DNA of 64,000 nucleotides from the NCBI GenBank assembly GCA_937898715.1, contig CALEKA010000058.1:8205-72204 (forward strand), in the 5' to 3' direction. The position numbers and the translations under genes were made by a program. The first letter of the stretch is position 1. Every line of letters begins with the position of its first letter. Positions 6,668-14,704 of the stretch are shown piece by piece. Source of the DNA: an uncultured Prevotella sp. (GTDB taxonomy: Bacteria > Bacteroidota > Bacteroidia > Bacteroidales > Bacteroidaceae). Below the pieces are notes generated by a model, which was not told where the DNA came from, made no database searches, and saw only the letters and a list, made by a program, of their open reading frames with translations.

Positions 6668-9667
6668 ATGAACGAAAGTATACAGATAAAAGGAGCAAGG
6701 GTAAACAATCTTAAGAACATCAGTCTGGACATACCGCGCAACCGACTCATCGTGGTGACTGGCCTTTCGGGGTCGGGCAAGTCGTCGTTGGCTTTTGATA
6801 CGCTTTATGCCGAGGGGCAGCGACGCTACGTGGAGAGCCTATCGGCCTATGCCCGTCAGTTCTTAGGACGCATGCATAAGCCCGAATGCGACTACATAAA
6901 AGGCATGCCGCCCGCCATCGCCATAGAGCAGAAAGTGACGAGCCGCAACCCGCGATCGACCGTAGGCACAAGCACCGAGATCTATGAATACCTGCGCTTG
7001 CTCTTTGCACGCGTGGGCCATACGTTCTCGCCCGTGAGTGGCGTGGAGGTGAAGCGCAACACGGTGCAGGACGTGGTGGACTGTATGCTCTCTTACTCCG
7101 AGGGCACTCGCTTCACCGTGCTCGCCCCCATGCGTGTGCGTCCCGAGCGTAGCCTCGTGGATCAGCTCCAGATCGATATGCAGCAGGGGCTCTCTCGCCT
7201 CGATATCGACGGCGAAATGGTGCGCATGGAGGACTTCTTGGAACAACTCAAACGGGGCGAAGTGGTCGTGGAAGGTTTTTTGGATTTATCCAAACAAAAT
7301 GAAACCGAAGCAGATGGTTTTTTGGATTTATCCAAACAAAGTGAAACCGCCGCAGATGGTTCTTCGGATTTTTCTAAGCCAAACGAAACCGAAACAAAGC
7401 ACCTAAAGCTTTCCGACCTGTCCTTGCTCATCGACCGCTTGGCGGTGAGCCATGACAAGGCCACCCTATCGCGATTGGCCGACTCTGCCGAGACCGCCTT
7501 CTTCGAGGGCGACGGCACCTGCATGCTCCGCTTCTATCCCGCCCGCATTGTCCACACCTTTTCCACACGTTTCGAGGCCGATGGCATCACCTTCCGCGAG
7601 CCCGATGACAACATGTTCTCATTCAATTCGCCCGTAGGAGCCTGTGAGCGTTGCGAGGGTTTCGGCCGCGTGATGGGCATCAGCGAACACCTCGTCGTGC
7701 CCGACACCTCGAAGAGCATCCACGAAGGAGCCGTGATGTGCTGGCGAGGCGAGAAGATGGGCATGTGGCGTGAAGAGTTTATACGGCGCTGTGCGCGCAA
7801 GGGCATTGACTTCCCCATCTTCGAGCCCTACTATAAGCTCACGCAGCGACAGAAAGACATCCTCTGGCATGGCGACAAGGCCGAGCAGCAACTGCCCGAA
7901 GACGAGCAGGTGAGCATCGATGCCTTCTTCCGCATGCTCGAGCGCAATCAGTATAAGATACAGTATCGTGTGATGTTGGCGCGCTATCGCGGCCGCACGG
8001 AGTGTCCCGTATGCCATGGTTCGCGCCTAAAGCCCGACGCAGAGTATGTAAGGGTAGATGGCCATACTATCACCGAACTCGTGCGCATGCCCATCAAGGA
8101 GCTTCTGCCCCTCATGGAGCATCTCAAGCTCTCGGATCACGATGCTGCCGTGGCCAAACGATTGCTCACGGAGATACGCAACCGATTGAAGTTTCTCTCC
8201 GACGTGGGGCTCGACTACCTCACGCTCGACCGCCTAAGCAATTCCCTCTCGGGCGGTGAGAGCCAACGCATCAATCTGGCCACCTCGCTGGGTTCCTCCC
8301 TTGTAGGGTCGCTCTATATCCTCGACGAGCCGAGCATAGGCCTCCATCCGCGCGATACGGAGCGCCTTATCCACGTGCTCAAGGAGTTGCGCGATCTGGG
8401 CAATACGGTCATCGTAGTGGAACACGACGAAGAAATCATGCGTGCTGCCGACTACTTGATTGACATTGGGCCGGAAGCAGGCCGACTGGGCGGACAGGTG
8501 GTCTACAACGGGCCCTACTTCCCCACCGAAGCCGAGCTGCAACAGAGGGGAGGGGCAGATCCCGACCCCGCAACGGGCCTCTATCGCTCCCATACGCTCA
8601 ACTATCTCTATGGCAAGGAGACCATCCCCCTGCCCCCTTCACGCCGACAGTGGAACCGCAGCATCACGGTAGAGGGCGCTCGTGCCAACAACTTGAAGGG
8701 CATCAACGTGGAGTTTCCACTCAACGTGATGACCGTCGTGACGGGTGTGAGCGGTTCGGGCAAATCTACGCTTGTGCGCGACATATTCTATCGTGCCATG
8801 AAGCGTGCCAAGGACGAGGTGGCCGACCGTCCGGGCGAGTTCGTTCGTCTCTCGGGCGATGTCGACGCTGTGCAAGCCGTAGAGTTTGTTGATCAAAACC
8901 CCATAGGCAAGTCATCGCGCTCCAATGCCGTGACCTACGTCAAGGCGTACGACGAGATACGCAAACTCATGGCAGCCCAGCCCCTATCGCGCCAGATGGA
9001 CTATACGCCAGCCTACTTCTCATTCAATGCCGAGGGTGGTCGCTGCGAGGAGTGTAAAGGCGAGGGTACGGTCAGGGTGGAGATGCAGTTTATGGCCGAC
9101 CTCGTGCTGGAGTGTGAGTCGTGCCACGGCAAGCGCTTCAAGAGCGACGTGCTTGAAGTGCGCTATGAGGGTAAAAACATCTACGACATACTCGAGATGA
9201 CGGTCAATCAAGCCATGGAGTTCTTCACCGAACATAATCAGACGAAGATCGTCAAGCGCCTGCGTCCGCTCCAGGAGGTGGGCTTGGGCTACATCAAGCT
9301 CGGACAGGCCAGTTCTACGCTCTCGGGTGGTGAGAATCAGCGCGTGAAGCTTGCTTACTACCTTGGACTTGAGAAGACCGTGCCTACGCTCTTCATTTTC
9401 GACGAACCTACCACGGGGCTTCACTTCCACGACATCAACCGTCTGCTTCATGCATTCAATGCCCTGATAGAGCGCGGCCACACCATCGTGATCATTGAGC
9501 ACAATCTCGACGTGATCAAGTGTGCCGACCACGTGATCGACCTCGGTCCAGAGGGAGGCCGTGAGGGCGGACAGATCGTTGCTGCGGGCACTCCCGAAGA
9601 GATCGTAAAGGAGGGACGAGGGTATACGGCTAAATATTTGAAGGAAGTATTAAGTATAAAGTATTAA
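6668..9667 (+). CDS. uvrA: UvrABC excision nuclease subunit A, with an internal repeat insertion
   Basis: A 999-residue ABC-type damage-recognition ATPase of nucleotide excision repair; it loads UvrB on damaged DNA. First ATPase: Walker [10 protein letters not shown] (32-40), signature [11 protein letters not shown], Walker [16 protein letters not shown]. Second: [37 protein letters not shown]. Zinc-binding cysteine pairs include [25 protein letters not shown] and CESCHGKR. Longer than typical UvrA (about 940) because of three tandem 14-residue repeats ([14 protein letters not shown] type) at about residues 203-245. The C-terminus EVLSIKY is encoded by the intergenic 7-bp repeat. The ATG at 6668 was chosen because the promoter box overlaps the upstream alternative. 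Confidence 0.96.
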   Translation: MNESIQIKGARVNNLKNISLDIPRNRLIVVTGLSGSGKSSLAFDTLYAEGQRRYVESLSAYARQFLGRMHKPECDYIKGMPPAIAIEQKVTSRNPRSTVGTSTEIYEYLRLLFARVGHTFSPVSGVEVKRNTVQDVVDCMLSYSEGTRFTVLAPMRVRPERSLVDQLQIDMQQGLSRLDIDGEMVRMEDFLEQLKRGEVVVEGFLDLSKQNETEADGFLDLSKQSETAADGSSDFSKPNETETKHLKLSDLSLLIDRLAVSHDKATLSRLADSAETAFFEGDGTCMLRFYPARIVHTFSTRFEADGITFREPDDNMFSFNSPVGACERCEGFGRVMGISEHLVVPDTSKSIHEGAVMCWRGEKMGMWREEFIRRCARKGIDFPIFEPYYKLTQRQKDILWHGDKAEQQLPEDEQVSIDAFFRMLERNQYKIQYRVMLARYRGRTECPVCHGSRLKPDAEYVRVDGHTITELVRMPIKELLPLMEHLKLSDHDAAVAKRLLTEIRNRLKFLSDVGLDYLTLDRLSNSLSGGESQRINLATSLGSSLVGSLYILDEPSIGLHPRDTERLIHVLKELRDLGNTVIVVEHDEEIMRAADYLIDIGPEAGRLGGQVVYNGPYFPTEAELQQRGGADPDPATGLYRSHTLNYLYGKETIPLPPSRRQWNRSITVEGARANNLKGINVEFPLNVMTVVTGVSGSGKSTLVRDIFYRAMKRAKDEVADRPGEFVRLSGDVDAVQAVEFVDQNPIGKSSRSNAVTYVKAYDEIRKLMAAQPLSRQMDYTPAYFSFNAEGGRCEECKGEGTVRVEMQFMADLVLECESCHGKRFKSDVLEVRYEGKNIYDILEMTVNQAMEFFTEHNQTKIVKRLRPLQEVGLGYIKLGQASSTLSGGENQRVKLAYYLGLEKTVPTLFIFDEPTTGLHFHDINRLLHAFNALIERGHTIVIIEHNLDVIKCADHVIDLGPEGGREGGQIVAAGTPEEIVKEGRGYTAKYLKEVLSIKY

Positions 9668-9783
9668 GTATTACATTCTCTGCGAGAAAAGTATTAAGTA
9701 TTACATTCTGACGTCAAGTAATAAGTAAAAAGTAATAAGTAATACATTCTGAGTGACATTAAGTAATAAGTAAAAAGTAATAC
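9646..9783. repeat. 7-bp family tandem repeats (AAGTATTAAGTAT, AAGTAATAAGTA)
   Basis: Repeated AAGTATTAAGTATAAAG and AAGTAATAAGTAAAAAG blocks, each ending in TTACATTCT, start inside the uvrA 3' end and lead into the GC-rich palindromes at 9814. The 9668-9987 gap holds only repeats. Confidence 0.85.
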
Positions 9784-9813
9784 ATTCTTGCTGATAGCCT
9801 TTCAGCCGATACC

Positions 9814-9905
9814 GGGGGCGACGCGTCCTCGCGTCGGCGTTGTTGGCGAGTTCTTCTCTCAGCCGATGCTTGCAGGCGATGCCGACGCGAGGACGCGTCG
9901 CCCCC
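9814..9905. repeat. Inverted pair of GC-rich palindromic repeats
   Basis: Copies at 9814-9838 and 9881-9905 in opposite orientation, 42 bases apart, both of the GGGGGCGACGCGTCCTCGCG subtype. The first is preceded by TTGCTGATAGCCTTTCAGCC, a word found beside other copies. Confidence 0.88.
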
Positions 9906-9987
9906 AGTAGACTCTGAGCAGACTTATAACCCCCAAAAACCAAACTTACTTTATAACCTCATAACCTCAAAACTCCAAACTCCCCTC

Positions 9988-10602
9988 ATGACCCTCCAAG
10001 AATACCTCCATCAATGCATTCTCCCACGCTACGCCCAGTTTGACGCAGCCCACAGGCTCGACCACGTAGAGAGCGTCATGAGGCGCAGCGCAGAGATGGC
10101 AAAGCATTACCCCGAGGCCAACTCCACACTCGTCATGACGGCAGCAGCCTACCACGACCTTGGACTCTGCGAGGGACGCGAGCGTCACCACCTCGTGTCG
10201 GGACGCATCGTGCGAGAAGACAAGCAGCTGCGCCAGTGGTTTACCCCCGACGAAATAGAAACCATAGCTCAGGCGGCAGAAGACCATCGCGCCTCGTCCG
10301 ACCATCAGCCACGAAGCATCTACGGACTTATCGTGGCAGAGGCCGACCGACTGATTGATGTCGACATCGTCGTGCGCCGTTGTCTGCAGTATGGTTTGGC
10401 CCACTATCCAGAGTTGACGCGTGAGCAGCACTACAGCCGTGCGCATGACCACCTCATACAGAAATATGGCGAGAATGGCTACCTTAAGCTCTATCTCCCC
10501 GAAAGCCCCAACGCTTTCCCCCTGCAAGAGCTTCGCTGCTTGATAAAAGATCAAGAAAAACTCCGAAGGAAGTTTGACGAAGTGTGGAAAAGCATTCAGT
10601 AA
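9988..10602 (+). CDS. HD-domain phosphohydrolase
   Basis: 204 residues. The HD-superfamily metal site is visible: H in HRLDHVESV (near residue 22), the HD pair in AAYHDLGLCEG (near 53), the H of AEDHRAS, and the D of VAEADRLID. Such cytosolic proteins hydrolyse phosphate esters of nucleotides or nucleotide-like messengers; the substrate is unknown. The ATG at 9988 follows immediately after repeat DNA. No clear promoter is seen. The next gene starts about 96 bases downstream. Confidence 0.85.
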   Translation: MTLQEYLHQCILPRYAQFDAAHRLDHVESVMRRSAEMAKHYPEANSTLVMTAAAYHDLGLCEGRERHHLVSGRIVREDKQLRQWFTPDEIETIAQAAEDHRASSDHQPRSIYGLIVAEADRLIDVDIVVRRCLQYGLAHYPELTREQHYSRAHDHLIQKYGENGYLKLYLPESPNAFPLQELRCLIKDQEKLRRKFDEVWKSIQ

Positions 10603-10638
10603 TTCATCCCGCTCTGTGGGTGACGCATACAGCATAAA

Positions 10639-10682
10639 CTCATTAAACTCCTAAACTTATTAAACTCATTAAACTCATTAAT
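10639..10682. repeat. Short tandem repeat ATTAAACTC
   Basis: Nine-base words (CATTAAACTC, ATTAAACTCATT) repeat just before the coding start at 10698, where an ATG would be expected. Confidence 0.7.
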
Positions 10683-10697
10683 CGTCCCCTTCGCTGG

Positions 10698-11237
10698 GTG
10701 CGCCGCTTCCGCCATCGTTGCGGCTACGGCATTCACTCGCCCTTCGCCTTCGGCTTCGTGACCGGCGTGGTCTATGAGCGTGGGGAATACTATGCTTATG
10801 AAGCCCTGCGCCAGTATTATCGTGAGCACAGGGCAGACTGCTCGCTGAGGCTTAAAGACATGCTACTGCTCTTCCGCGTGGCAAACTTTCAAAGGCCCCA
10901 CCGCTGCTGGATAGCGCAGGGCAGTGGCAGCGAAGCCGTGAAGCACTTCCTACAACAGGGCAGCAAACTGTCTCGCTATTCGATGAGCGCTCATCCCACC
11001 GAGGCAGAGCTGCTACTCATGCTCAAGGGATGGGAAGAACAGACGTCTTCACTCATGGAAGCACTTGCCCCTGGCGGACTGCTCATCGTGGGACGCACGG
11101 AGGGGGCTTCAGCAGAAGCGTGGCGCACCATACAAGCCCATCCCAAGGCACAGGTATGCTTCGATCTGGGCGACTTCGGACTCGCATTCTTCCGGCCCGA
11201 ACTACAACGGCAGAGCTACGTGGTCTGCTATTTCTGA
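10698..11237 (+). CDS. Methyltransferase-like protein, shortened, GTG start
   Basis: 179 residues. The N-terminus RRFRHRCGYGIHSPFAFGFVTGVVYE is the hallmark of a Bacteroidales family annotated as SAM-dependent methyltransferases. The C-terminal part has LAPGGLLIVG, like the strand after the SAM-binding region. The usual glycine-rich SAM motif is only weakly present (WIAQGSGSEA), so activity is uncertain. No ATG exists in the open frame: upstream stops lie at 10635 and 10644, and the codons after them are repeat DNA. I use GTG at 10698; ATT codons at 10659, 10668 or 10677 are alternatives that would keep NRPLRW in front of VRRF. Confidence 0.6.
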   Translation: MRRFRHRCGYGIHSPFAFGFVTGVVYERGEYYAYEALRQYYREHRADCSLRLKDMLLLFRVANFQRPHRCWIAQGSGSEAVKHFLQQGSKLSRYSMSAHPTEAELLLMLKGWEEQTSSLMEALAPGGLLIVGRTEGASAEAWRTIQAHPKAQVCFDLGDFGLAFFRPELQRQSYVVCYF

Positions 11238-11289
11238 TACGTTGATAGGTTGACGAGCTAACGGTTAACTCCCCCAAAAATAAAGAAAA

Positions 11290-11847
11290 ATGATCTACAC
11301 CAAGACAGGCGACCGCGGCACGACCTCCCTCCCCACGGGCGAGAGAGTAGCCAAGCAGTCGGCCATGATAAGCTACTATGGCATGCTCGACGAACTCAGT
11401 TCACGCTTAGGACTCCTCGCTGCCCTGCTTCGTGAGCAGAGCTACTTGGCCGACGTGGAGGCAGACATCAAGCTCATCGAGCACAGTCAGCAACTCCTCT
11501 TCCGCTGGGCTTCGCTTCCACAGCCCATAAAGCCTTGCCAACCCGACGCAGAGAGCCTCGAGCATGCCATCGACGACACCGACCGCATGGTAGGCGGACT
11601 CTTTAAGGGATTCGTGCTCCCCGGAGGCGACGTCGTGGCTGCTCAGGTGCATGTGGCGAGATGCAACGTGCGCCGTTTCGAACGCGAACTCTACGCTCTC
11701 ATGCCCCAGCTCCCTGCCACCGTGGGAGAGAGCCTCGAGAGCAGCGGAGCACTCGCCTACGTGAACCGTCTCTCCGACTTTCTCTACGCTATGGCACGAA
11801 AAGTGAACTATTTGACAGGAAATAGTGAAAAAAAAGCGCATCTTTAG
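11290..11847 (+). CDS. PduO-type ATP:cob(I)alamin adenosyltransferase
   Basis: 185 residues. The N-terminal ATP loop IYTKTGDRGTTSL at 2-14 and the C-terminal signature VARCNVRRFERELY plus NRLSDFLYAMAR identify the PduO-type adenosyltransferase, which converts cob(I)alamin to adenosylcobalamin in the cytosol. It may serve the B12 taken up by the btuB-btuG operon at 45.3-48.5 kb and support B12-dependent mutases. The start follows 52 bases after the preceding gene, so the two may be co-transcribed. Confidence 0.93.
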   Translation: MIYTKTGDRGTTSLPTGERVAKQSAMISYYGMLDELSSRLGLLAALLREQSYLADVEADIKLIEHSQQLLFRWASLPQPIKPCQPDAESLEHAIDDTDRMVGGLFKGFVLPGGDVVAAQVHVARCNVRRFERELYALMPQLPATVGESLESSGALAYVNRLSDFLYAMARKVNYLTGNSEKKAHL

Positions 11848-11869
11848 TGTCATATTTCGAGAAAAAGAG

Positions 11870-11877
11870 TATTTTTG
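11870..11877 (+). promoter_or_regulatory. Promoter -7 box TATTTTTG of the DUF2795 gene
   Basis: TATTTTTG fits TAnnTTTG. The start near 11884 gives a leader of about 170 bases that contains a small hairpin (CGGGAACTTGCTCCCG). Confidence 0.5.
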
Positions 11878-12054
11878 CGCGCAAATTCAGCCCATCGGGA
11901 ACTTGCTCCCGTGTCGCACCCTGGCACCAAGAGTAAGGAACTGCCCGAGAGTGGGCGCATTATAGCAAAAAGTAGGGAGCGAGAGAAATGTCTCCACACG
12001 GAGTGATTTGCCTCCATACCCCTACGTACATACAACCTCAAACTCACAATAACT

Positions 12055-12276
12055 ATGTATTGGACATTGGAATTGGCCTCGAAGCTTGAAGATGCCCCCT
12101 GGCCTGCAACAAAAGACGAATTGATTGACTATGCCATGCGTTCGGGTGCTCCGATGGAAGTGGTAGAAAACCTCCAGGAGCTCGAAGACGAAGGCGAGAT
12201 ATACGAGACCATCGAAGACGTTTGGCCCGACTATCCCACGAAAGAAGACTTCCTCTTCAACGAGGACGAGTATTGA
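12055..12276 (+). CDS. DUF2795 family protein
   Basis: 73 residues, small and very acidic in its second half. The sequence WTLELASKLEDAPWPATKDE and the RSGAPMEVVENLQEL stretch match the DUF2795 family, conserved in Bacteroidales and of unknown function. The last 27 bases of the gene and its terminator are duplicated about 2.3 kb downstream (14557 onward), on the far side of the ATPase insert. Confidence 0.9.
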   Translation: MYWTLELASKLEDAPWPATKDELIDYAMRSGAPMEVVENLQELEDEGEIYETIEDVWPDYPTKEDFLFNEDEY

Positions 12277-12284
12277 TCGGCTCT
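12250..12284 (+). repeat. Left 35-bp direct repeat at the ATPase insert
   Basis: This covers the last codons and stop of the DUF2795 gene. It matches 14557-14591 at 34 of 35 positions. Confidence 0.92.
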
Positions 12285-12318
12285 TATTGAGCCTTTATAG
12301 CTCAAAGCATTGAATATC

Positions 12319-12362
12319 AGCGATATGAGAATTTCTACATGAGACTCTCATATCGCTTTTTT
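12319..12362 (+). terminator. Terminator of the DUF2795 gene
   Basis: Arms AGCGATATGAGA (12319-12330) and TCTCATATCGCT (12346-12357) are perfect and are followed by TTTTTT. The same arms recur in the second copy at 14637-14684. Confidence 0.88.
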
Positions 12363-12440
12363 CAGTCTTTTACCGCCAAATAAACTTGCCAAATGGGACT
12401 ATTTCGGAGAATTAAATGATCAATAACCGCGTCGCAATAA

Positions 12441-12557
12441 ATGCTCTTTGGTTGGCAGTTACATCTTCATTACCAATTTCTATCAGTACGCAAGAAAGGA
12501 CTGAAGCTAACTGTCGATGATGTCATGGCGTTGTGGGATGAGTATGCTTTTGACTGA
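12441..12557 (+). CDS. Possible 38-residue ORF in the insert
   Basis: An ATG at 12441 opens a 38-codon frame (MLFGWQLHLHYQFLSVRKKG..., ending WDEYAFD). It overlaps the start of the next ORF by 20 bases in another frame. It may be a leader peptide or part of a decayed gene. No family is recognised. Confidence 0.2.
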   Translation: MLFGWQLHLHYQFLSVRKKGLKLTVDDVMALWDEYAFD

Positions 12558-12834
12558 TGACCCACAAGCGTGTTTTGATGAAAAAAAACTGTGCCAGATT
12601 ATTGTCAACAACTGTTCTCTTTGCCATTCGCTGGCATACTATTTACCACAGTATCTGGAGGATGACATAACAGATTGTGACAGGGAGATAGAACGGCTGC
12701 AGGGTTTTCTAAGAGTTATTGACGATAAGGAAGAGGTAATCCGCATCCTTCGCCATTCAACAGATGGCTATAATGCTGTTTTAAACAAAATTTGGGTGAT
12801 GAACGTAAACTTAGAGATTTCCTTGTACGATTGA
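12538..12834 (+). CDS. Hypothetical protein of the insert, 98 residues
   Basis: The frame is open from 12517; the ATG at 12538 (MSMLLTDDPQACF) is the more natural start. The protein is acidic, with a CSLCHSLAYYLPQYLEDD segment and helical character (DREIERLQGFLRVIDDKEEVIRIL). I do not recognise a family. Base composition is A+T-rich like the neighbouring ATPase gene. It could be a complete small gene or a fragment of a larger decayed one. Confidence 0.4.
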   Translation: MSMLLTDDPQACFDEKKLCQIIVNNCSLCHSLAYYLPQYLEDDITDCDREIERLQGFLRVIDDKEEVIRILRHSTDGYNAVLNKIWVMNVNLEISLYD

Positions 12835-12923
12835 GAATTTAGAACCCCCAAAATTGTACAGAGCGGTATTTTATCTTTGAGTATGCCAATGTGTGAACGT
12901 GTTTGCAAAAGCATGTTCGTATA

Positions 12924-12976
12924 GCGATTATTTACCCAAATCTCAGTTGTAAATATAGATTTGGGTAAATAATCGC
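12924..12976. repeat. Perfect 20-bp inverted repeat upstream of ATPase 1
   Basis: Arms 12924-12943 (GCGATTATTTACCCAAATCT) and 12957-12976 are exact reverse complements around a 13-base loop. The repeat ends 32 bases before the -7 box of the ATPase gene. It lacks a T run and could be an operator or a protein-binding hairpin. Confidence 0.9.
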
Positions 12977-13007
12977 CATATTTTCCTCTTTGCTGCAATA
13001 TAATCAT

Positions 13008-13015
13008 TAACTTTG
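13008..13015 (+). promoter_or_regulatory. ATPase 1 promoter, -7 box TAACTTTG
   Basis: Exact TAnnTTTG match. The predicted start lies only about 15 bases before the ATG at 13037 and excludes the in-frame TTG at 13013. Confidence 0.6.
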
Positions 13016-13036
13016 CATACATTAATAGACAACGAT

Positions 13037-14467
13037 ATGAGCATGATGAATAAACTTGTTGGTAGAGAGCGAGAATGTCAAGAGCTCAAAAGAGTTATGG
13101 AGTCCGATCGCTCTGAGTTTGTTATAGTATATGGACGGCGAAGAGTTGGAAAGACTTTTCTCGTAGACCAATATTATCAAGGGCACTATGACTTTACATT
13201 CGTAGGAGGACATAACCTTTCACGCCAAAGACAACTTACAAGTTTTGCGCGTGCATTGAAAAAGTACTCAGGAGTGAAGCCCGACAAGTTTGCCGATTGG
13301 TTTGACGCTTTTGATGCACTTGAAGAATATCTTGAGTCGCTTGATGCAAATAGAAAGAAAGTGGTGTTTATAGACGAGATGCCTTGGATAGACACTCAAA
13401 AGTCCGACTTTGTTGCTGCATTGGAGAATTTCTGGAACGGTTGGGCGGCTCGCCGTAGCGATATAGTGTTTATTGCCAGTGGTTCGGCGACATCATGGAT
13501 GGTTGACAATCTAATCGAAAACCAGGGAGGACTACACGCCCGTATCACAAGCAACATTTATGTCAGACCTTTCACTTTGCATGAGACAGAGGAGTATCTT
13601 CAAAGAAAGCACTGCAAATGGGACAGGTACCAAACACTTCAGTGCTATATGGTTTTTGGCGGCATTCCATTCTATTTAAGTCTCATCAACACAAAAGAAA
13701 GTCTCGTGCAGAATGTTGACAGACTATTCTTTGCCCAAGGGGGCATTATGAGGAGTGAGTTCGATGAATTGTACAACGCCTTGTTTTCAAATGCCGACCT
13801 TTATATAAGTGTCGTAAAGGCTTTGGCTGCTCACCATGACGGTATGTCTCGCAATGAAATATCCAAGGCTATAGACGTAACAGGTGGAACGCTTTCCCGT
13901 GTGTTGACCAATCTTGAACGATGTGACTTCATTTCGCGAAGCCAAAATTTCGGGCATAAGACGAAAGACACAATCTATCGTTTGGTCGATTTCTACACCT
14001 TGTTTTATTACAAGTTTATCATGCAGGATATGTCAGGCGATGAACATTGGTGGAGTCATAACTTTGAGTCACGCCAAGTTTCGACATGGCAAGGATTTAC
14101 ATTTGAGACAGTGTGCCTTATGCATACCGACTGCATCAAACGCGCCTTGGGCATTTCCGGTATGGCTACAGAAGTTTCTTCATGGCGCAAGACGGCAAGC
14201 GAGGGACAGAAGGGCGGTCAGATTGATTTGGTAATCAAGCGTGCCGACCGTATCATACACCTGTGTGAGATGAAGTTCAGCAAATCGGAGTACCGCATCA
14301 CAGAAACATACGAACAGTTACTGAGACAACGACTGGAGTTGTTCCAAAGTTCCACCAAGACCAAGTTTTCTTTGGTCATCACTTTCGTTACAACCTATGG
14401 TGTTTCAGACGGTTTGCATCATAGTTTGGTGCACAGCGAAGTCACAATGAATCAACTGTTCGAGTGA
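13037..14467 (+). CDS. AAA+ ATPase with C-terminal DUF234-type nuclease-like domain
   Basis: 476 residues from ATG 13037. The P-loop is GRRRVGKT at about 33-40, Walker B is KVVFIDEMPW, and the sensor-like segment is FIASGSATSW. A winged-helix segment (MSRNEISKAIDVTGGTLSRVL) follows. The C-terminus has the PD-(D/E)XK-like pattern GGQIDLVIKRADRIIHLCEMKFS. This is the architecture of the archaeal-type ATPase/DUF234 proteins, common accessory genes in Bacteroidota with no settled function. The gene is more A+T-rich than the flanking core genes and lies in an insert bounded by direct repeats, suggesting transfer. It has its own promoter, preceded by a perfect inverted repeat. Confidence 0.88.
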   Translation: MSMMNKLVGRERECQELKRVMESDRSEFVIVYGRRRVGKTFLVDQYYQGHYDFTFVGGHNLSRQRQLTSFARALKKYSGVKPDKFADWFDAFDALEEYLESLDANRKKVVFIDEMPWIDTQKSDFVAALENFWNGWAARRSDIVFIASGSATSWMVDNLIENQGGLHARITSNIYVRPFTLHETEEYLQRKHCKWDRYQTLQCYMVFGGIPFYLSLINTKESLVQNVDRLFFAQGGIMRSEFDELYNALFSNADLYISVVKALAAHHDGMSRNEISKAIDVTGGTLSRVLTNLERCDFISRSQNFGHKTKDTIYRLVDFYTLFYYKFIMQDMSGDEHWWSHNFESRQVSTWQGFTFETVCLMHTDCIKRALGISGMATEVSSWRKTASEGQKGGQIDLVIKRADRIIHLCEMKFSKSEYRITETYEQLLRQRLELFQSSTKTKFSLVITFVTTYGVSDGLHHSLVHSEVTMNQLFE

Positions 14468-14556
14468 CGAATATCCTTTCATGGCCTTTTACAGCGAAAT
14501 AAGTTGATCAATAATCGTGACACGATGATGCAATGCCTTGATTTCCAGCCACGTCC

Positions 14557-14591
14557 TTCCTCTTCAACGAGGACGAATATTGATCGGCTCT
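14557..14591 (+). repeat. Right 35-bp direct repeat: duplicated 3' end of the DUF2795 gene
   Basis: 34/35 identity to 12250-12284 and in the same orientation. Together with the following terminator copy it marks the right edge of the ATPase insert. Confidence 0.92.
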
Positions 14592-14636
14592 CTCTCTGCG
14601 AGCTATCACGTGCAAGGCTAAAAGCAAATAAAAGAA

Positions 14637-14684
14637 AGCGATATGAGCGTTTCCCCACTAAGGGAGATGCTCATATCGCTTTTT
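14637..14684 (+). terminator. Second copy of the DUF2795 terminator
   Basis: Arms AGCGATATGAGC (14637-14648) and GCTCATATCGCT (14669-14680) followed by TTTTT. The loop differs from the first copy but the stem is conserved. It faces the 3' end of the fimbrial operon. Confidence 0.85.
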
Positions 14685-14704
14685 CGGGCTTATACGCTGA
14701 GATG

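Noticed and set aside
12250..14591. Classical insertion sequence or integrative element with transposase or integrase
   Set aside because: No transposase, integrase or relaxase is encoded between the direct repeats; mobility is only inferred from the duplicated gene end.
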